Shown here piece by piece: positions 45,498-54,635 of a stretch of DNA of 64,000 nt. The DNA is taken from contig NZ_JACJQO010000005.1 of the NCBI RefSeq assembly GCF_014696715.1, positions 868,001-932,000 of the forward strand, in the 5' to 3' direction. The stretch's first letter is position 1. The number at the start of each line of letters is the position of its first letter. The translations under genes were made by a program, and so were the position numbers. The notes under the pieces were generated by a model, which ran no database searches, was not told where the DNA came from, and worked only from the letters and a program-made list of their open reading frames with translations. This DNA is from Pseudanabaena sp. FACHB-2040 (GTDB lineage Bacteria; Cyanobacteriota; Cyanobacteriia; Phormidesmidales; Phormidesmidaceae).

Positions 45498-47204
45498 ATG
45501 ATCGAAACTCAGGCATCTCTCTGTCAGCAGCTCAAGCGCTTAGATGGGCAAAGCTACAAAGCCTACAAAGCCCTTCGAGGAGAGTATGACTGCGGCAGTT
45601 TCATGCTGTTTATAGACTACGTGCAGGGAGATCCCTTTGCTGCACCGAGCCGGGTGCGGGTGCAGGTGCCCCAGGCGGTCGCGCAGTTTCCCGCCGATCT
45701 GTACCGCACGTCTACGCGGGCAGTGGCTTTGGCCGACTACCTAACCCGACAGTTTTACCAAGCATCTCGGCGGCAGCAGCGGCGTGGGTCAGGCAAGAGC
45801 GGCCTAATTGCGGTGACGGCTCCCAGCCAAGCTATTTTGGCTCGAACTGCCGCCAGCGTTACGACTGAGTGGGTGGAGTTGCGCTTTACGGTGGGGCTGC
45901 CCGGCTTTGGTCGACGAATTGCTGGGCAGGAAGCCGCAACCCTGCTGTGTGAAGCGTTGCCGGATTTAGTGACACAATCGCTGCTCTACCCTCATTTGAA
46001 TGCCTCGGCCATTACTCGCCACGTCAACACGACTGAAGATGCTGAGTGGCTGCGCCTGCAGCTAGCATCGCGGGGCCTTGTGGCCTTTGTTGCCGATGGC
46101 GCAGTCTTGCCCCGACGCAGTGGAGTTGATGAGCGGCCCCTAGAAGATCAGGTCATTCCATTTCAATCTCCAGCGGCGCTGCAAGTTACCCTCGACTGTC
46201 CTCAAGCTGGCCCTATCAGCGGCATGGGCATTCCTCAGGGGGTAACTCTGATTGTGGGCGGCGGCTACCACGGTAAATCGACCCTGCTGCGGGCTTTGGA
46301 AGCTGGAGTCTACAACCACGTGCCAGGGGACGGGCGAGAGCAGGTAGTGACCCAGCCAAGCGCGATGAAAGTGCGGGCTGAAGATGGCCGGAGTGTCGCG
46401 GGCGTCAACATTTCTCCCTTTATCAGCAACTTGCCCCAGGGTCGTTCCACGACCACCTTTTCTACCCCCAACGCCAGCGGCAGCACTTCCCAAGCCGCCA
46501 ACATTATCGAAGCGGTAGAAGCCGGAGCGCAGGTGTTGCTGGTAGATGAAGACACCTCTGCCACTAACTTTATGATTCGCGATCGCAGAATGCAGGCCCT
46601 GATTGCCAAAGACCGCGAGCCGATTACCCCCTTTCTTGACAAGGTGCGCCAGCTCTACACCGACCACGGTGTGTCTACCGTGCTGGTAATGGGCGGCAGC
46701 GGTGACTACTTTGATGTGGCCGACACCGTGATTGCAATGGATAGCTACCAGCCCCAAGAGGTGACCCAGCAGGCCAAGGCGCTCGCCGCCCAATACCCCA
46801 GCGATCGGCAGCTTGAAGGCGGCACCGGATTTGGGCCGATTACTCCCCGCATCATTCTTCCCAGTGGCATCGACCCCAGTCAGGGACGGCGAGAGGTGCG
46901 TCTAAAGGTACGCGACGTGGATGAGGTGCGCTTTGGCGAAGAAGAAATTGACCTGTCAGCAGTAGAGCAGCTAATAGAACCGGGGCAGGTGCGTGCGATC
47001 GCAGCCGCCATGGTCTACGCCCGCAGCCACTACCTGAGTAGCGGGCAGCCTTTGCCGGCGGTTCTAAAATCCGTGATGGCCGACCTTGCGCAGTTTGGCC
47101 TAGACTGCCTGGAAGATTGGCCGACGGGCGATCTTGTCGAGTTCCGACCGCTGGAGCTGGCCGCCGCTATCAACCGCCTACGCAGCCTAGAGGTACAGAA
47201 GTAG
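45498..47204 (+). CDS. Predicted ATPase of the ABC class (PF09818 type)
   Basis: A 568-residue soluble protein of the conserved ABC_ATPase family. A distinct N-terminal domain (about 1-240) precedes a P-loop with Walker A GGGYHGKST (254-262) and a Walker B-like region VLLVDEDTSATNFM (about 350). The family is found in many bacteria, without transporter subunits. Its role is not established. The gene ends 8 bases before the convergent amino-acid permease gene. Confidence 0.9.
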   Translation: MIETQASLCQQLKRLDGQSYKAYKALRGEYDCGSFMLFIDYVQGDPFAAPSRVRVQVPQAVAQFPADLYRTSTRAVALADYLTRQFYQASRRQQRRGSGKSGLIAVTAPSQAILARTAASVTTEWVELRFTVGLPGFGRRIAGQEAATLLCEALPDLVTQSLLYPHLNASAITRHVNTTEDAEWLRLQLASRGLVAFVADGAVLPRRSGVDERPLEDQVIPFQSPAALQVTLDCPQAGPISGMGIPQGVTLIVGGGYHGKSTLLRALEAGVYNHVPGDGREQVVTQPSAMKVRAEDGRSVAGVNISPFISNLPQGRSTTTFSTPNASGSTSQAANIIEAVEAGAQVLLVDEDTSATNFMIRDRRMQALIAKDREPITPFLDKVRQLYTDHGVSTVLVMGGSGDYFDVADTVIAMDSYQPQEVTQQAKALAAQYPSDRQLEGGTGFGPITPRIILPSGIDPSQGRREVRLKVRDVDEVRFGEEEIDLSAVEQLIEPGQVRAIAAAMVYARSHYLSSGQPLPAVLKSVMADLAQFGLDCLEDWPTGDLVEFRPLELAAAINRLRSLEVQK

Positions 47205-47212
47205 TGGTGCGG

Positions 47213-47926
47213 CTATTCGGCAGGGGCAGTCTTCACCTGTTTTCGCTTAGCCTTGTGAACCGGATCGGTCCAGCGCTCCAGGTAGGAAAAAAACTGAGAC
47301 GAGAGCGTATTAAGCACCAGATAAACCAGCGCCACCGAGATATAAATTTCAAAAGCCCGGTAACTGGTTGCAACAATTAGCTGGCCCCGGCGAAACAGTT
47401 CTTCAAAACCAATGACAGCCACCAGACTGGTGTCTTTGAGGAGCGTAATAAATTCATTGCCCAAAGGCGGAATCATGCGGCGAAAGGCCTGAGGGAAAAT
47501 GATGTACTGCATTGTCTGAGTAGGGCCAAGGCCCAAAGACTCAGCTGCTTCTCGCTGCCCCGTCTCAATCGACTGAATGCCTGCCCGGACGATCTCAGCT
47601 AGGTAGGCCGCCGAATTGAGGCTAAGTGCCAGCACAGCGGCAGCCCAGCGGTCGAAGGTGAAGGTAAAGCCCAGCCCCCGAGCCAGCGCTGGCAGACCGA
47701 AGTAAATCATGAAGATCTGCACCAGCAGTGGGGTGCCCCGGAAAAAGTCAATGTAGGCCCGAGACAACCACCTCAGGGGAACGAGGGTGGAGAGCCGGGC
47801 AATGCCCAATAGAGTGCCGCCTATCAGGCCCAGAATTACGGATGCGGCCGTCAGCTGTAGGGTGACAATGGCCCCCCTCAATAGACTCGGCAGGGAGTTC
47901 AGAATAAATGGTAGGGTATTCTCCAC
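47213..47926 (-). CDS. Polar amino-acid ABC transporter, permease
   Basis: A 237-residue membrane subunit with five to six helices. The EAA loop that docks on the ATPase is EAAESLGLGPTQTMQYIIFPQA (about 145-165). It belongs to the HisMQ/GlnP group. It follows the substrate-binding protein gene on the same strand, separated by 140 bases that contain a strong hairpin, and pairs with the ATPase encoded on the opposite strand at 49097. Confidence 0.92.
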   Translation of the reverse strand: MENTLPFILNSLPSLLRGAIVTLQLTAASVILGLIGGTLLGIARLSTLVPLRWLSRAYIDFFRGTPLLVQIFMIYFGLPALARGLGFTFTFDRWAAAVLALSLNSAAYLAEIVRAGIQSIETGQREAAESLGLGPTQTMQYIIFPQAFRRMIPPLGNEFITLLKDTSLVAVIGFEELFRRGQLIVATSYRAFEIYISVALVYLVLNTLSSQFFSYLERWTDPVHKAKRKQVKTAPAE

Positions 47927-48023
47927 AGATGCTCTCTCTCCAGTGCGCTCAGATATTGGGGCAGTTGGGGCAAAAAATGTCTAGACATTTTAGCAGGCTC
48001 GTTCTAGATACAGCCTGCTCCCA

Positions 48024-48057
48024 CGCTAAGGAGACGCTGCCCGACGTCTCCTTAGCG
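48024..48057 (-). other. 13-bp intercistronic hairpin in the amino-acid transporter operon
   Basis: CGCTAAGGAGACG (48024-48036) and CGTCTCCTTAGCG (48045-48057) are perfect complements around an 8-nt loop. It lies 9 bases after the substrate-binding protein stop and about 98 bases before the permease start, in the leftward transcript. No T run follows on the minus strand. The likely effect is to protect the upstream mRNA from 3' decay, or partial termination, so the binding protein is made in excess over the permease. Confidence 0.7.
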
Positions 48058-48066
48058 CCAGCAGCC

Positions 48067-48903
48067 TTAGAAAGCAGATTCAGGCAGTTGGGGCGGCTCA
48101 GCGTCGAACCATTTCTGGTAGATCTCGGCATAGGTGCCGTTGGCAATCAGCTCTGCTAGGGCACTGTTGATCACCTCTACGTTGGGAGAGTCTTGGGGCA
48201 GGGCGATGCCGTAGTACTCCTCGGTCAGTAGCTCACCGACCACCTCAAGGCCCTGGAGATTGCCAGATGCGATCGCATCTAGCGTCACCGGAGCATCATT
48301 GATCACCGCATCGACATTGCCGTTGGCTAATTCCTGAAGGGCCAGCGGAGCCGAGTCAAAGGTGGTAATCTGAGCCCCCGAAATTTCTGCCGCTTTACTG
48401 GCTCCGGTTGTGCCGATCTGAACGGCAATTCGCTTCCCTTCCAGGTCATCGAGCCCGGCTACATCAGCTGTGCCTTCCTGCACAGCAATGGCTAAGCCCG
48501 CGACGAAGTAGGGCCGACTGAATGAAATAGTCTGAGCCCGCTCCTCAGTGATGGTCATCGCGCTGATGGCCGCATCGACTGAGCCCGACTGAAGGGCCGG
48601 AATCAGACCGTCAAAGGGCAGGCTCTCAAACTCTACTTCCAGATCAGCCTGCTCGCCAATGGCCCGCATCAGATCAATATCGAAGCCCTCTAGCTCACCG
48701 CCCGGCCCTTGGGACTCAAACGGCGGAAAAGCAGGTTCGGTACCCACCCGCAAAACGCCGCCAGCCGCTGGGGCCGCTCCGCCAGCGGTTTCGGTTGGGG
48801 TCTCAGCCTGCTCGTTTCCTCCACAGGCCACAACCATCAGAGCAGCTCCCAGACCTAGAGCAGCTTGCCGTAAAAACTTCGAACGGGTTATCATCCAACT
48901 CAT
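48067..48903 (-). CDS. Amino-acid ABC transporter, substrate-binding lipoprotein
   Basis: A 278-residue solute-binding protein of family 3. The lipobox is VVAC (cysteine near residue 27), then a low-complexity TETAGGAAPAAGG linker. The ligand domain reads LRVGTEPAFPPFESQGPGGELE, SGSVDAAISAMTITEERAQ and FSRPYFVAGLAIAVQE. ATG 48903 has AGGA a few bases upstream; the longer form (48969) lacks a natural signal peptide. The ligand is probably glutamine or a basic amino acid, but this cannot be decided from the sequence. Confidence 0.92.
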   Translation of the reverse strand: MSWMITRSKFLRQAALGLGAALMVVACGGNEQAETPTETAGGAAPAAGGVLRVGTEPAFPPFESQGPGGELEGFDIDLMRAIGEQADLEVEFESLPFDGLIPALQSGSVDAAISAMTITEERAQTISFSRPYFVAGLAIAVQEGTADVAGLDDLEGKRIAVQIGTTGASKAAEISGAQITTFDSAPLALQELANGNVDAVINDAPVTLDAIASGNLQGLEVVGELLTEEYYGIALPQDSPNVEVINSALAELIANGTYAEIYQKWFDAEPPQLPESAF

Positions 48904-49096
48904 TTTGAAAGGTCCTAATCCAAATTGCTTGAAAACAGGGATTTTCCCGTAAGGGCATGGTAATAGCAAACCTGATGACAGGCAGCACTATCCCCAAAGC
49001 AGTATCAAAACTACCCCAATCCCATTAGGCTGGTGGTATGCTTTGAGCCAATTCTTACTAAAGACAACCCCATACACATAAGGACGGGCGCGAGGA

Positions 49097-49858
49097 ATGC
49101 AGGACGGAATGCCAGCAATTCTTTTCCGAAATCTCCACAAACGCTACGGTGCCCTGGAGGTGCTCAAAGGGATTAACGGGCAGATTCAGCGGGGAGAAGT
49201 CGTTGCGATTATTGGCTCTTCTGGCTGCGGCAAAAGTACCCTACTGCGATGCTTTAATCGGCTGGAGACGATCAATGATGGTCAGCTGATAGTCAACAAT
49301 CTGGATTTATCAAACCCTGTACTGAGCCGCAAGACCCTGCTGAATCTGCGGGCCAATGTGGGAATGGTCTTTCAACAGTTCAATCTGTTTTCTCACATGA
49401 GCGTGCTAGAAAATCTCACGCTCGCGCCCTGCAAAGTGTTAGGAAAGTCTGACAAAGAAGCTGCTCGCACGGCCCGCACTTACCTCGATAAAGTCGGGCT
49501 TTTGGAAAAAGCTCATGCCTATCCTGACCAGCTTTCCGGCGGACAAAAGCAGCGAGTAGCCATTGCCCGCGCCCTCTGCATGGAACCCGACGTCATGCTG
49601 TTTGATGAACCTACTAGTGCCCTAGACCCCGAACTCGTAGGTGAAGTGCTGCTAGTCATGAAACAACTGGCAGACGAGGGTATGACGATGGTGGTGGTTA
49701 CCCACGAGATGCAGTTTGCCAAAGAGGTCGCTAGCCGCGTTATTTTTCTAAATCAGGGCCACGTGGAAGAGGAGGGAGACGCCCGTGAGGTGTTGAACTA
49801 TCCGAAGAGTGAGCGACTAAAAGCTTTTTTAAGCCGAATGAACTTTGCTAAAACGTGA
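49097..49858 (+). CDS. glnQ: Amino-acid ABC transporter, ATPase
   Basis: A 253-residue ATPase of the GlnQ/HisP type. Walker A is GSSGCGKST (about 39-47), Q-loop [10 protein letters not shown], signature [15 protein letters not shown] and Walker [15 protein letters not shown]. All are intact. It is divergent from the substrate-binding protein gene, 193 bases apart, so the three-gene transporter is split between two promoters. The gene symbol is by family, not by substrate. Confidence 0.92.
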   Translation: MQDGMPAILFRNLHKRYGALEVLKGINGQIQRGEVVAIIGSSGCGKSTLLRCFNRLETINDGQLIVNNLDLSNPVLSRKTLLNLRANVGMVFQQFNLFSHMSVLENLTLAPCKVLGKSDKEAARTARTYLDKVGLLEKAHAYPDQLSGGQKQRVAIARALCMEPDVMLFDEPTSALDPELVGEVLLVMKQLADEGMTMVVVTHEMQFAKEVASRVIFLNQGHVEEEGDAREVLNYPKSERLKAFLSRMNFAKT

Positions 49859-50229
49859 ATTATTCCTTGCCCAAGTTTGTAGCTGGGGTTTGCTCAGGGA
49901 GAAGCTCTAGATCCTAGGGTTAATTGGTATAAATGCTGTATTAGCCTCTTTTGTGACAGGTTGAGCTGACTTAAACTGACTGCTTAAGCAGCTATCGGGC
50001 TTCGCTGGAGTTAAGGTTCAAAAGTTAACTTACGCTCTCCTAAACGGCACTCTTAACGATTAAATGTGACTGAAAAGTGACAGATTCTAAAAACAGTCCT
50101 ACAGAAGTAACAGGGCGTTTTTTCTGTACATTGTGACGGGTTTTGCAGTCCACCCTTTGAGTGATGGAACCGATTGCGCTGTCTGGCTATTATTCAATCG
50201 TGTTGAACGAACTCTTAGGAACTCAAATA
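49859..50229. other. Intergenic region upstream of the GlsB-like gene
   Basis: No gene is seen. The sequence is AT-rich with several TTAACT/AGTTAA words (50010-50070) and the GTGACAG/GTGAC words near 49950, 50068 and 50136. These are candidate regulator sites but none forms a convincing palindrome. Confidence 0.4.
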
Positions 50230-50499
50230 ATGAACATTCTGGCTTGGGTTATTTTAGGATTTTTGGCAGGTGCGATCGCAAAGATGATCTACCCTGGCAC
50301 TCAAGGAGGCGGATTCCTTAGCGATATCATTCTGGGTATTATCGGTGCTGTAATTGGGGGTAGCGTCATGTCGCTGCTTCAGACGGGAACGCTGCAGCTA
50401 ACGGCAGCCTCTCTAAGCATTCCTGGCATTATCGTAGCCGTTATCGGTGCGATGATTGCTATCTTCATTTGGGAATCGTTCATGCGGCGCTCTGTTTAA
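50230..50499 (+). CDS. GlsB/YeaQ/YmgE-family membrane protein
   Basis: An 89-residue membrane protein with three helices (about 3-20, 29-50, 62-84) rich in glycine (ILGFLAGAIAKM, then IILGIIGAVIGGSV). The family is often stress-induced in bacteria; its biochemical role is unknown. ATG 50230 starts the first helix directly, while the upstream in-frame starts give a poor N-terminus. A terminator-type hairpin is about 145 bases downstream. Confidence 0.88.
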   Translation: MNILAWVILGFLAGAIAKMIYPGTQGGGFLSDIILGIIGAVIGGSVMSLLQTGTLQLTAASLSIPGIIVAVIGAMIAIFIWESFMRRSV

Positions 50500-50987
50500 T
50501 TGAGTGGCCTTGGAGTGATGGCAACGCCTTCTCGATTCTCCTTTCTCCTGCGTTAGAAACCAACCTACAAGTATTGTTGCTACAGCCCAACTGGTTAAGC
50601 AGAAATTGGGCCAGCTGCAGACTCAATAGAGATGCCGTTTGAAGGGCACCTGAGGATCAAGTAAGCTCAGGTGCCTTTTGCTATTTTGCAGCTTGACGAC
50701 ATCAGCGAGATTGAAGCAGGCTAACTCTTCTTTAAAGTCTCTTCTTAAAAACTGTAGCGCTGATTAAACAGCGTAGGGCCGAATTGATCTGCTCAACCTT
50801 AGACAGGGTAAGCTTTCTGACGAATTGCTGCCCATTTTGTGGCCATCGTTATATGAAGACTCTGCAAGGCTTCCTGGTTGTCCTCAAGCTTTTTGGTAAA
50901 GGGTTAGAGTTGGCAGGGAAATTTCGTTGTCCTGTCCTGTAGGGAACATTAGTTTAAATACTGTCCTATGTGGAGACTGTGAGGACC
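50500..50987. other. Intergenic region with one terminator
   Basis: No gene is seen. It contains the hairpin at 50645-50679 and, upstream of the sugar transferase gene, an AT-rich stretch with a duplicated GTCCT word (50930-50966). The distance of 145 bases from the GlsB stop to the terminator leaves room for a long 3' UTR or a small RNA, for which there is no further evidence. Confidence 0.4.
50645..50679 (+). terminator. Rho-independent terminator
   Basis: GGCACCTGAG (50645-50654) pairs with CTCAGGTGCC (50666-50675) over 10 bp with an 11-nt loop and is followed by TTTT, GC, then TATTTT. It is the first good rightward terminator after the GlsB-like gene. Confidence 0.8.
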
Positions 50988-52010
50988 ATGACGCCTGCAG
51001 AGTCATTAACAAGTGCCGAAACTTTAGAAACTGCTTCATTGCCCTTGGCTGATAAGCAGGAAGAGGCGGTTTTATCTCTTCCCTCAGCGCTGACCTTAGT
51101 AGAAGCAGTTGAGTTTGAGAAAACGGTGCAGGGTTTCTACCAGGCCACGCCCAACCTGAAGAGCCTAGTGCTGGACTTTAGCCAGACAACGTTTATTGAC
51201 AGCAGCGGCCTAGGGGCTCTGGTCATTTGCTATCGCCATAGTAAGGCCCACAGCAGCCAGCTGATTCTCAGAGGAGTTCAGGCTCAGGTGCGAATGGCCC
51301 TGGAAATGACAGACCTCGACCAGCTATTCACCTTCGAGGCCTCCACTTCAGCGCCAGAACCCGCCGTACAGGCTACAGTCCTCGCTTCTCCGCCGTCAAC
51401 CCATCCCTCTGTTAATTCCTTCGGTAAGCGGCTAATTGATGTGGTGGGCGCTTTGGTGGGCCTGGTGATTACAGCTGTGCTGCTGGTGCCGATTGCGATC
51501 GCAATCAAGCTAGAAGACGGCGGCCCCATCTTCTTCAGTCAGGTGCGCTGCTCCTGGCTGGGCAAGCGATTCAAGATCCATAAATTCCGCTCCATGGTGA
51601 CGGATGCCGAGGCGCTTAAGCACAAGGTCCAAAACCAGGTGGAAGGGCCTTTGTTTAAGAACGAAAGCGATTTCCGCATTACCCGCGTAGGCCGCTTTCT
51701 CCGGAAGACCAGTCTGGACGAGCTGCCCCAGTTTTGGAACGTGCTTAAGGGCGAGATGAGCCTGGTCGGCACCCGTCCGCCCACGCCTGATGAGATTGAG
51801 CAGTACAAAGTCCCTGAGTGGCAGCGGCTCAATGTCAAGCCAGGCATGACTGGAGAATGGCAGGTCAACGGGCGCTCCCAAGTCAAGAGCTTTGAAGACG
51901 TCATTCGCATGGATCTGGCCTATCAGAAAAACTGGAACCTGCTCTATGACCTCCAGCTAATTCTAAAAACCGTCTTAGTTGTGTTCTCTAAGCGCTCTGG
52001 AGCTGCTTAA
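50988..52010 (+). CDS. STAS domain fused to a bacterial sugar transferase
   Basis: A 340-residue fusion. Residues about 25-115 are a STAS domain (LVLDFSQTTFIDSSGLGALVI) with the phosphorylatable serine position in DSSG (71-74), as in anti-sigma factor antagonists. After a Ser/Pro linker, residues 145-340 are a polyisoprenyl-phosphate hexose-1-phosphate transferase: one membrane helix (VVGALVGLVITAVLLVPIAI), KFRSM, and the SLDELPQFWNVLKGEMSLVG block. It would start an exopolysaccharide repeat unit. The ATG 50988 has GAGG just before it; an upstream GTG (50970) is also possible. Control of polysaccharide initiation by serine phosphorylation is inferred from the fusion. Confidence 0.9.
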   Translation: MTPAESLTSAETLETASLPLADKQEEAVLSLPSALTLVEAVEFEKTVQGFYQATPNLKSLVLDFSQTTFIDSSGLGALVICYRHSKAHSSQLILRGVQAQVRMALEMTDLDQLFTFEASTSAPEPAVQATVLASPPSTHPSVNSFGKRLIDVVGALVGLVITAVLLVPIAIAIKLEDGGPIFFSQVRCSWLGKRFKIHKFRSMVTDAEALKHKVQNQVEGPLFKNESDFRITRVGRFLRKTSLDELPQFWNVLKGEMSLVGTRPPTPDEIEQYKVPEWQRLNVKPGMTGEWQVNGRSQVKSFEDVIRMDLAYQKNWNLLYDLQLILKTVLVVFSKRSGAA

Positions 52011-52071
52011 ATCAGGTCAAAGAAGGCTCTATACACTTGAAAACCCAGCTACCTTAATCACTGAGCCTACT

Positions 52072-54339
52072 TCACGGGTGGGTCAGCGACATCAAAGCTG
52101 TAACCGTTTTCAGCAGGTGCTCTGGATCAATAGGCCGGGTCAACACATCATCGGCCCCGGCTTTACGGGCAGTGTGTTCTTGGTCGGGCGTGTGGCCATC
52201 GGTCAACGCCAACACTTTAATGTCCAGCGTGCCGACATAGCGGCGCAGAGCGCGAATAATGTCATAGCCATCAGAGCCCAAGAGATTGACGCTGGTAATG
52301 ACCGCCGCTGGCTGCAGCACTTCTACCTGCTCTAGTACACGAGAGCCCTCAATCACCCAGATCACCTGATAGTCAGCTGCCGTCAGCATGTCGCAAACGA
52401 GGCCAGCGCTTTCCTCGTTGTCTTCTACCAGCACAATGCGCCCAACACTGGGTTCGACCGGCAAAGGCCGCACCGTTTCCGCCTTTGAATGCTTGGTCAA
52501 CCGCTGGATCGGCAGGCGCACGGTGAAGACAGAACCCATGCCAAGCTTAGAGGCTACGCTGACAGAGCCGCCGTGCAAGTCAACCAGCTGCTTGGTCAAG
52601 GCCAGCCCTAGTCCGGTGCCCTGGTATTGCCTGTGCCGACTGCTCTCTAGCTGCTGAAATTTCTCAAATAGCAGAGGTTGCTGGCTTTCAGAGATGCCGA
52701 TGCCAGTATCTTCTACCTGCAGGGTCAGCATGTGCTGGTCTCGCCGCAGGCGCAGCACGACTCGTCCCCCAGCCGGGGTGAACTTAACCGCATTGCTCAG
52801 CAGGTTTGAGACAATCTGGCGCACCCGCCGAGAATCGGCCACAAAGATATCTTGGTCAGGCAACAGCTTCAGATCTAGGTGCAGGTCAATGCCGTGGCTA
52901 GTGGCCTCCATTCGATAGGCATCCAGGCTCTGCCGCCCTAGGGTGGTGATAGAAAACTCACTCACCTCCAGCACTGTGCGACCTGACTCAATTTTGGAAA
53001 CCTCTAGAATGTCGTTGATCAGGGCCAGGAGATGGGCTCCGCTGTCGTGGATGGTGTTGAGATACTCCCGCTGCCGGGCGCTCAAATCACCAAAGGACCA
53101 GCGCAGCAGCGTGGCCGACATCCCAATGATGCAGGTCAAGGGCGTACGGAGTTCGTGGCTCATAGTGGCCAAGAACTCGCTTTTGGCCCGGTTGGCAGAT
53201 TGAGCAGCCCCTAGCGCATCGCGCAGGTTTTGGGTGCGCTCAATGACGCAAGCTTCCAGGTTGTAGGTCTGCTGCTGGAGCTGCTGATAGAGCTGGGCAT
53301 GGCTGATGGCAATGGCCAGATGTTCGGCAATGTGCTGCAAAAACTCAATTTCCCACGGCTGCCACTGGCGCGAGTCAAGGCACTGGTGGGCAATCAGTAG
53401 ACCCCAGAGCTTTTGATTGACCACGATGGGCGCAACCAGTTTGGAGCGCACCTGCACCTGCTTTAGAAAAGCCTGCAGGCAGCTGGAATGCGCGTAGGTA
53501 GACTGCACATCGTCTACAGCAAAGGCTCTTCCCTCTAAGGAGCGCAGGCGGCAGTCAGACTGGTCATCAAAGCAATAGGTCTCGGTGTAGTTTAAGGTTG
53601 AAGAAATTTGTTCGCTGGCCCGTGACTCGTAGGTGATATAACCGCTGTGCTGGGCTGCGCCGCTGGCAGGCGCAACTGCTGTCACCTTGCTAGCATCATT
53701 CATTGAGCGAGTGTCGGGCGTTGCCTCTAGGTCGAACTGGTAGATTAGCAGCCGATCGGTTCCCAAAAACTGGCGCACCTCAGCTACTGTGGTCTGCAAG
53801 ATAACTGACAGTTCCAGGCTTTCTTGAATTTTGGTGATTACCTGTCCTAGCAGAAGGCTCCGCTCAACCTGCTGGTCAAGGGCTTTTTGAACCGGCTGAC
53901 AGGCTAGGGTTTGGTCGGTCTGTAGCGTAGCTCGGTTGAGGCTTTCTAGTAGAGCCAGCGTAAAGTCTCCCTGAGCTGCAGGATCAGAAGGATGCAGTTG
54001 CGCAATTAGGCTGCTGAGGGTTTTTCGGTGAGCGGCTTTTAGGCTGGGGCGGGCCAGTAAATCCGTGAGGAAATGTGCGATCGCATCGACCTCAAAGGTC
54101 ATGCCCACCTGGCACTGAGTGGGATCTTGCGGCTGAGGTTGGCTGTTAATCAGCACTGTCAACTCTGGAGACAGCAGCAGCCAAAACTGACTCTCTTGAG
54201 TCGCCGCTTTCGGAAACCGGGAATCTGTGATCAAGGTGGCCTGGTCTGCTTGGGCGTATTGCTCTAGGAGCCGTCCAAATTCACCTAAGACTGCACAGGG
54301 TAAGATGCGGCAGGAAACACCATCGGAAAAACGAGGCAT
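52072..54339 (-). CDS. cikA: CikA-like hybrid histidine kinase with pseudo-receiver
   Basis: A 755-residue kinase: N-terminal region 1-160 of unclear fold, GAF domain about 180-345, HisKA with H395 in ATMSHELRTPL, HATPase (N-box NLLSNAVKF; DTGIGIS; GTGLGLAL), and C-terminal receiver about 632-750. The receiver has acidic residues E639/D640, but the phosphoacceptor Asp is S683 and the conserved Lys is R735, so it is a pseudo-receiver as in CikA, the circadian input kinase (of the same length). The GAF has C287 at the bilin-attachment spacing in SSCLQAFL, but Leu replaces the usual His. Binding a bilin is possible, not shown. Confidence 0.8.
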   Translation of the reverse strand: MPRFSDGVSCRILPCAVLGEFGRLLEQYAQADQATLITDSRFPKAATQESQFWLLLSPELTVLINSQPQPQDPTQCQVGMTFEVDAIAHFLTDLLARPSLKAAHRKTLSSLIAQLHPSDPAAQGDFTLALLESLNRATLQTDQTLACQPVQKALDQQVERSLLLGQVITKIQESLELSVILQTTVAEVRQFLGTDRLLIYQFDLEATPDTRSMNDASKVTAVAPASGAAQHSGYITYESRASEQISSTLNYTETYCFDDQSDCRLRSLEGRAFAVDDVQSTYAHSSCLQAFLKQVQVRSKLVAPIVVNQKLWGLLIAHQCLDSRQWQPWEIEFLQHIAEHLAIAISHAQLYQQLQQQTYNLEACVIERTQNLRDALGAAQSANRAKSEFLATMSHELRTPLTCIIGMSATLLRWSFGDLSARQREYLNTIHDSGAHLLALINDILEVSKIESGRTVLEVSEFSITTLGRQSLDAYRMEATSHGIDLHLDLKLLPDQDIFVADSRRVRQIVSNLLSNAVKFTPAGGRVVLRLRRDQHMLTLQVEDTGIGISESQQPLLFEKFQQLESSRHRQYQGTGLGLALTKQLVDLHGGSVSVASKLGMGSVFTVRLPIQRLTKHSKAETVRPLPVEPSVGRIVLVEDNEESAGLVCDMLTAADYQVIWVIEGSRVLEQVEVLQPAAVITSVNLLGSDGYDIIRALRRYVGTLDIKVLALTDGHTPDQEHTARKAGADDVLTRPIDPEHLLKTVTALMSLTHP

Positions 54340-54635
54340 AAAGCACTATGGGCAAACCAACGCCCACCTGGTTTGGTAAGGGATTCGGAGAAATACTGTA
54401 GACACAGGCTTTGGATGCAGACTCTAGACGAGACTTAAGGACGAGGGCATGGTCTCCTGGTTAAGCCCTGATTAAGTAGCCGTCCTATTTATCTATCAGA
54501 GTTTGTCTATGTCTGCTATTGATACAGATGAATTGAAGCAGCTGATTGTCGACATTGGCTTATGCTAGCTTTCAGATTCCCCTATCCCCCCCATACACTA
54601 GAGTTCCTTCAGATTTAGCAGTTGCTTTAGATTTC
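54340..54635. other. Intergenic region upstream of cobN with a 19-codon frame
   Basis: This divergent promoter region contains AAACCA/TGGTTT arms near 54356-54376. A short frame from ATG 54509 to TAG 54568 encodes MSAIDTDELKQLIVDIGLC. It overlaps the region where a TTG at 54546 could start cobN. No cobalamin riboswitch box is seen. Confidence 0.35.

Noticed and set aside
46140-46793. 217-codon antisense frame inside the ABC-class ATPase gene
   Set aside because: Shadow of a well-supported gene; composition rich in His and Gly without family pattern.
54340-54635. Cobalamin riboswitch upstream of cobN
   Set aside because: No B12 box or conserved riboswitch core could be found.
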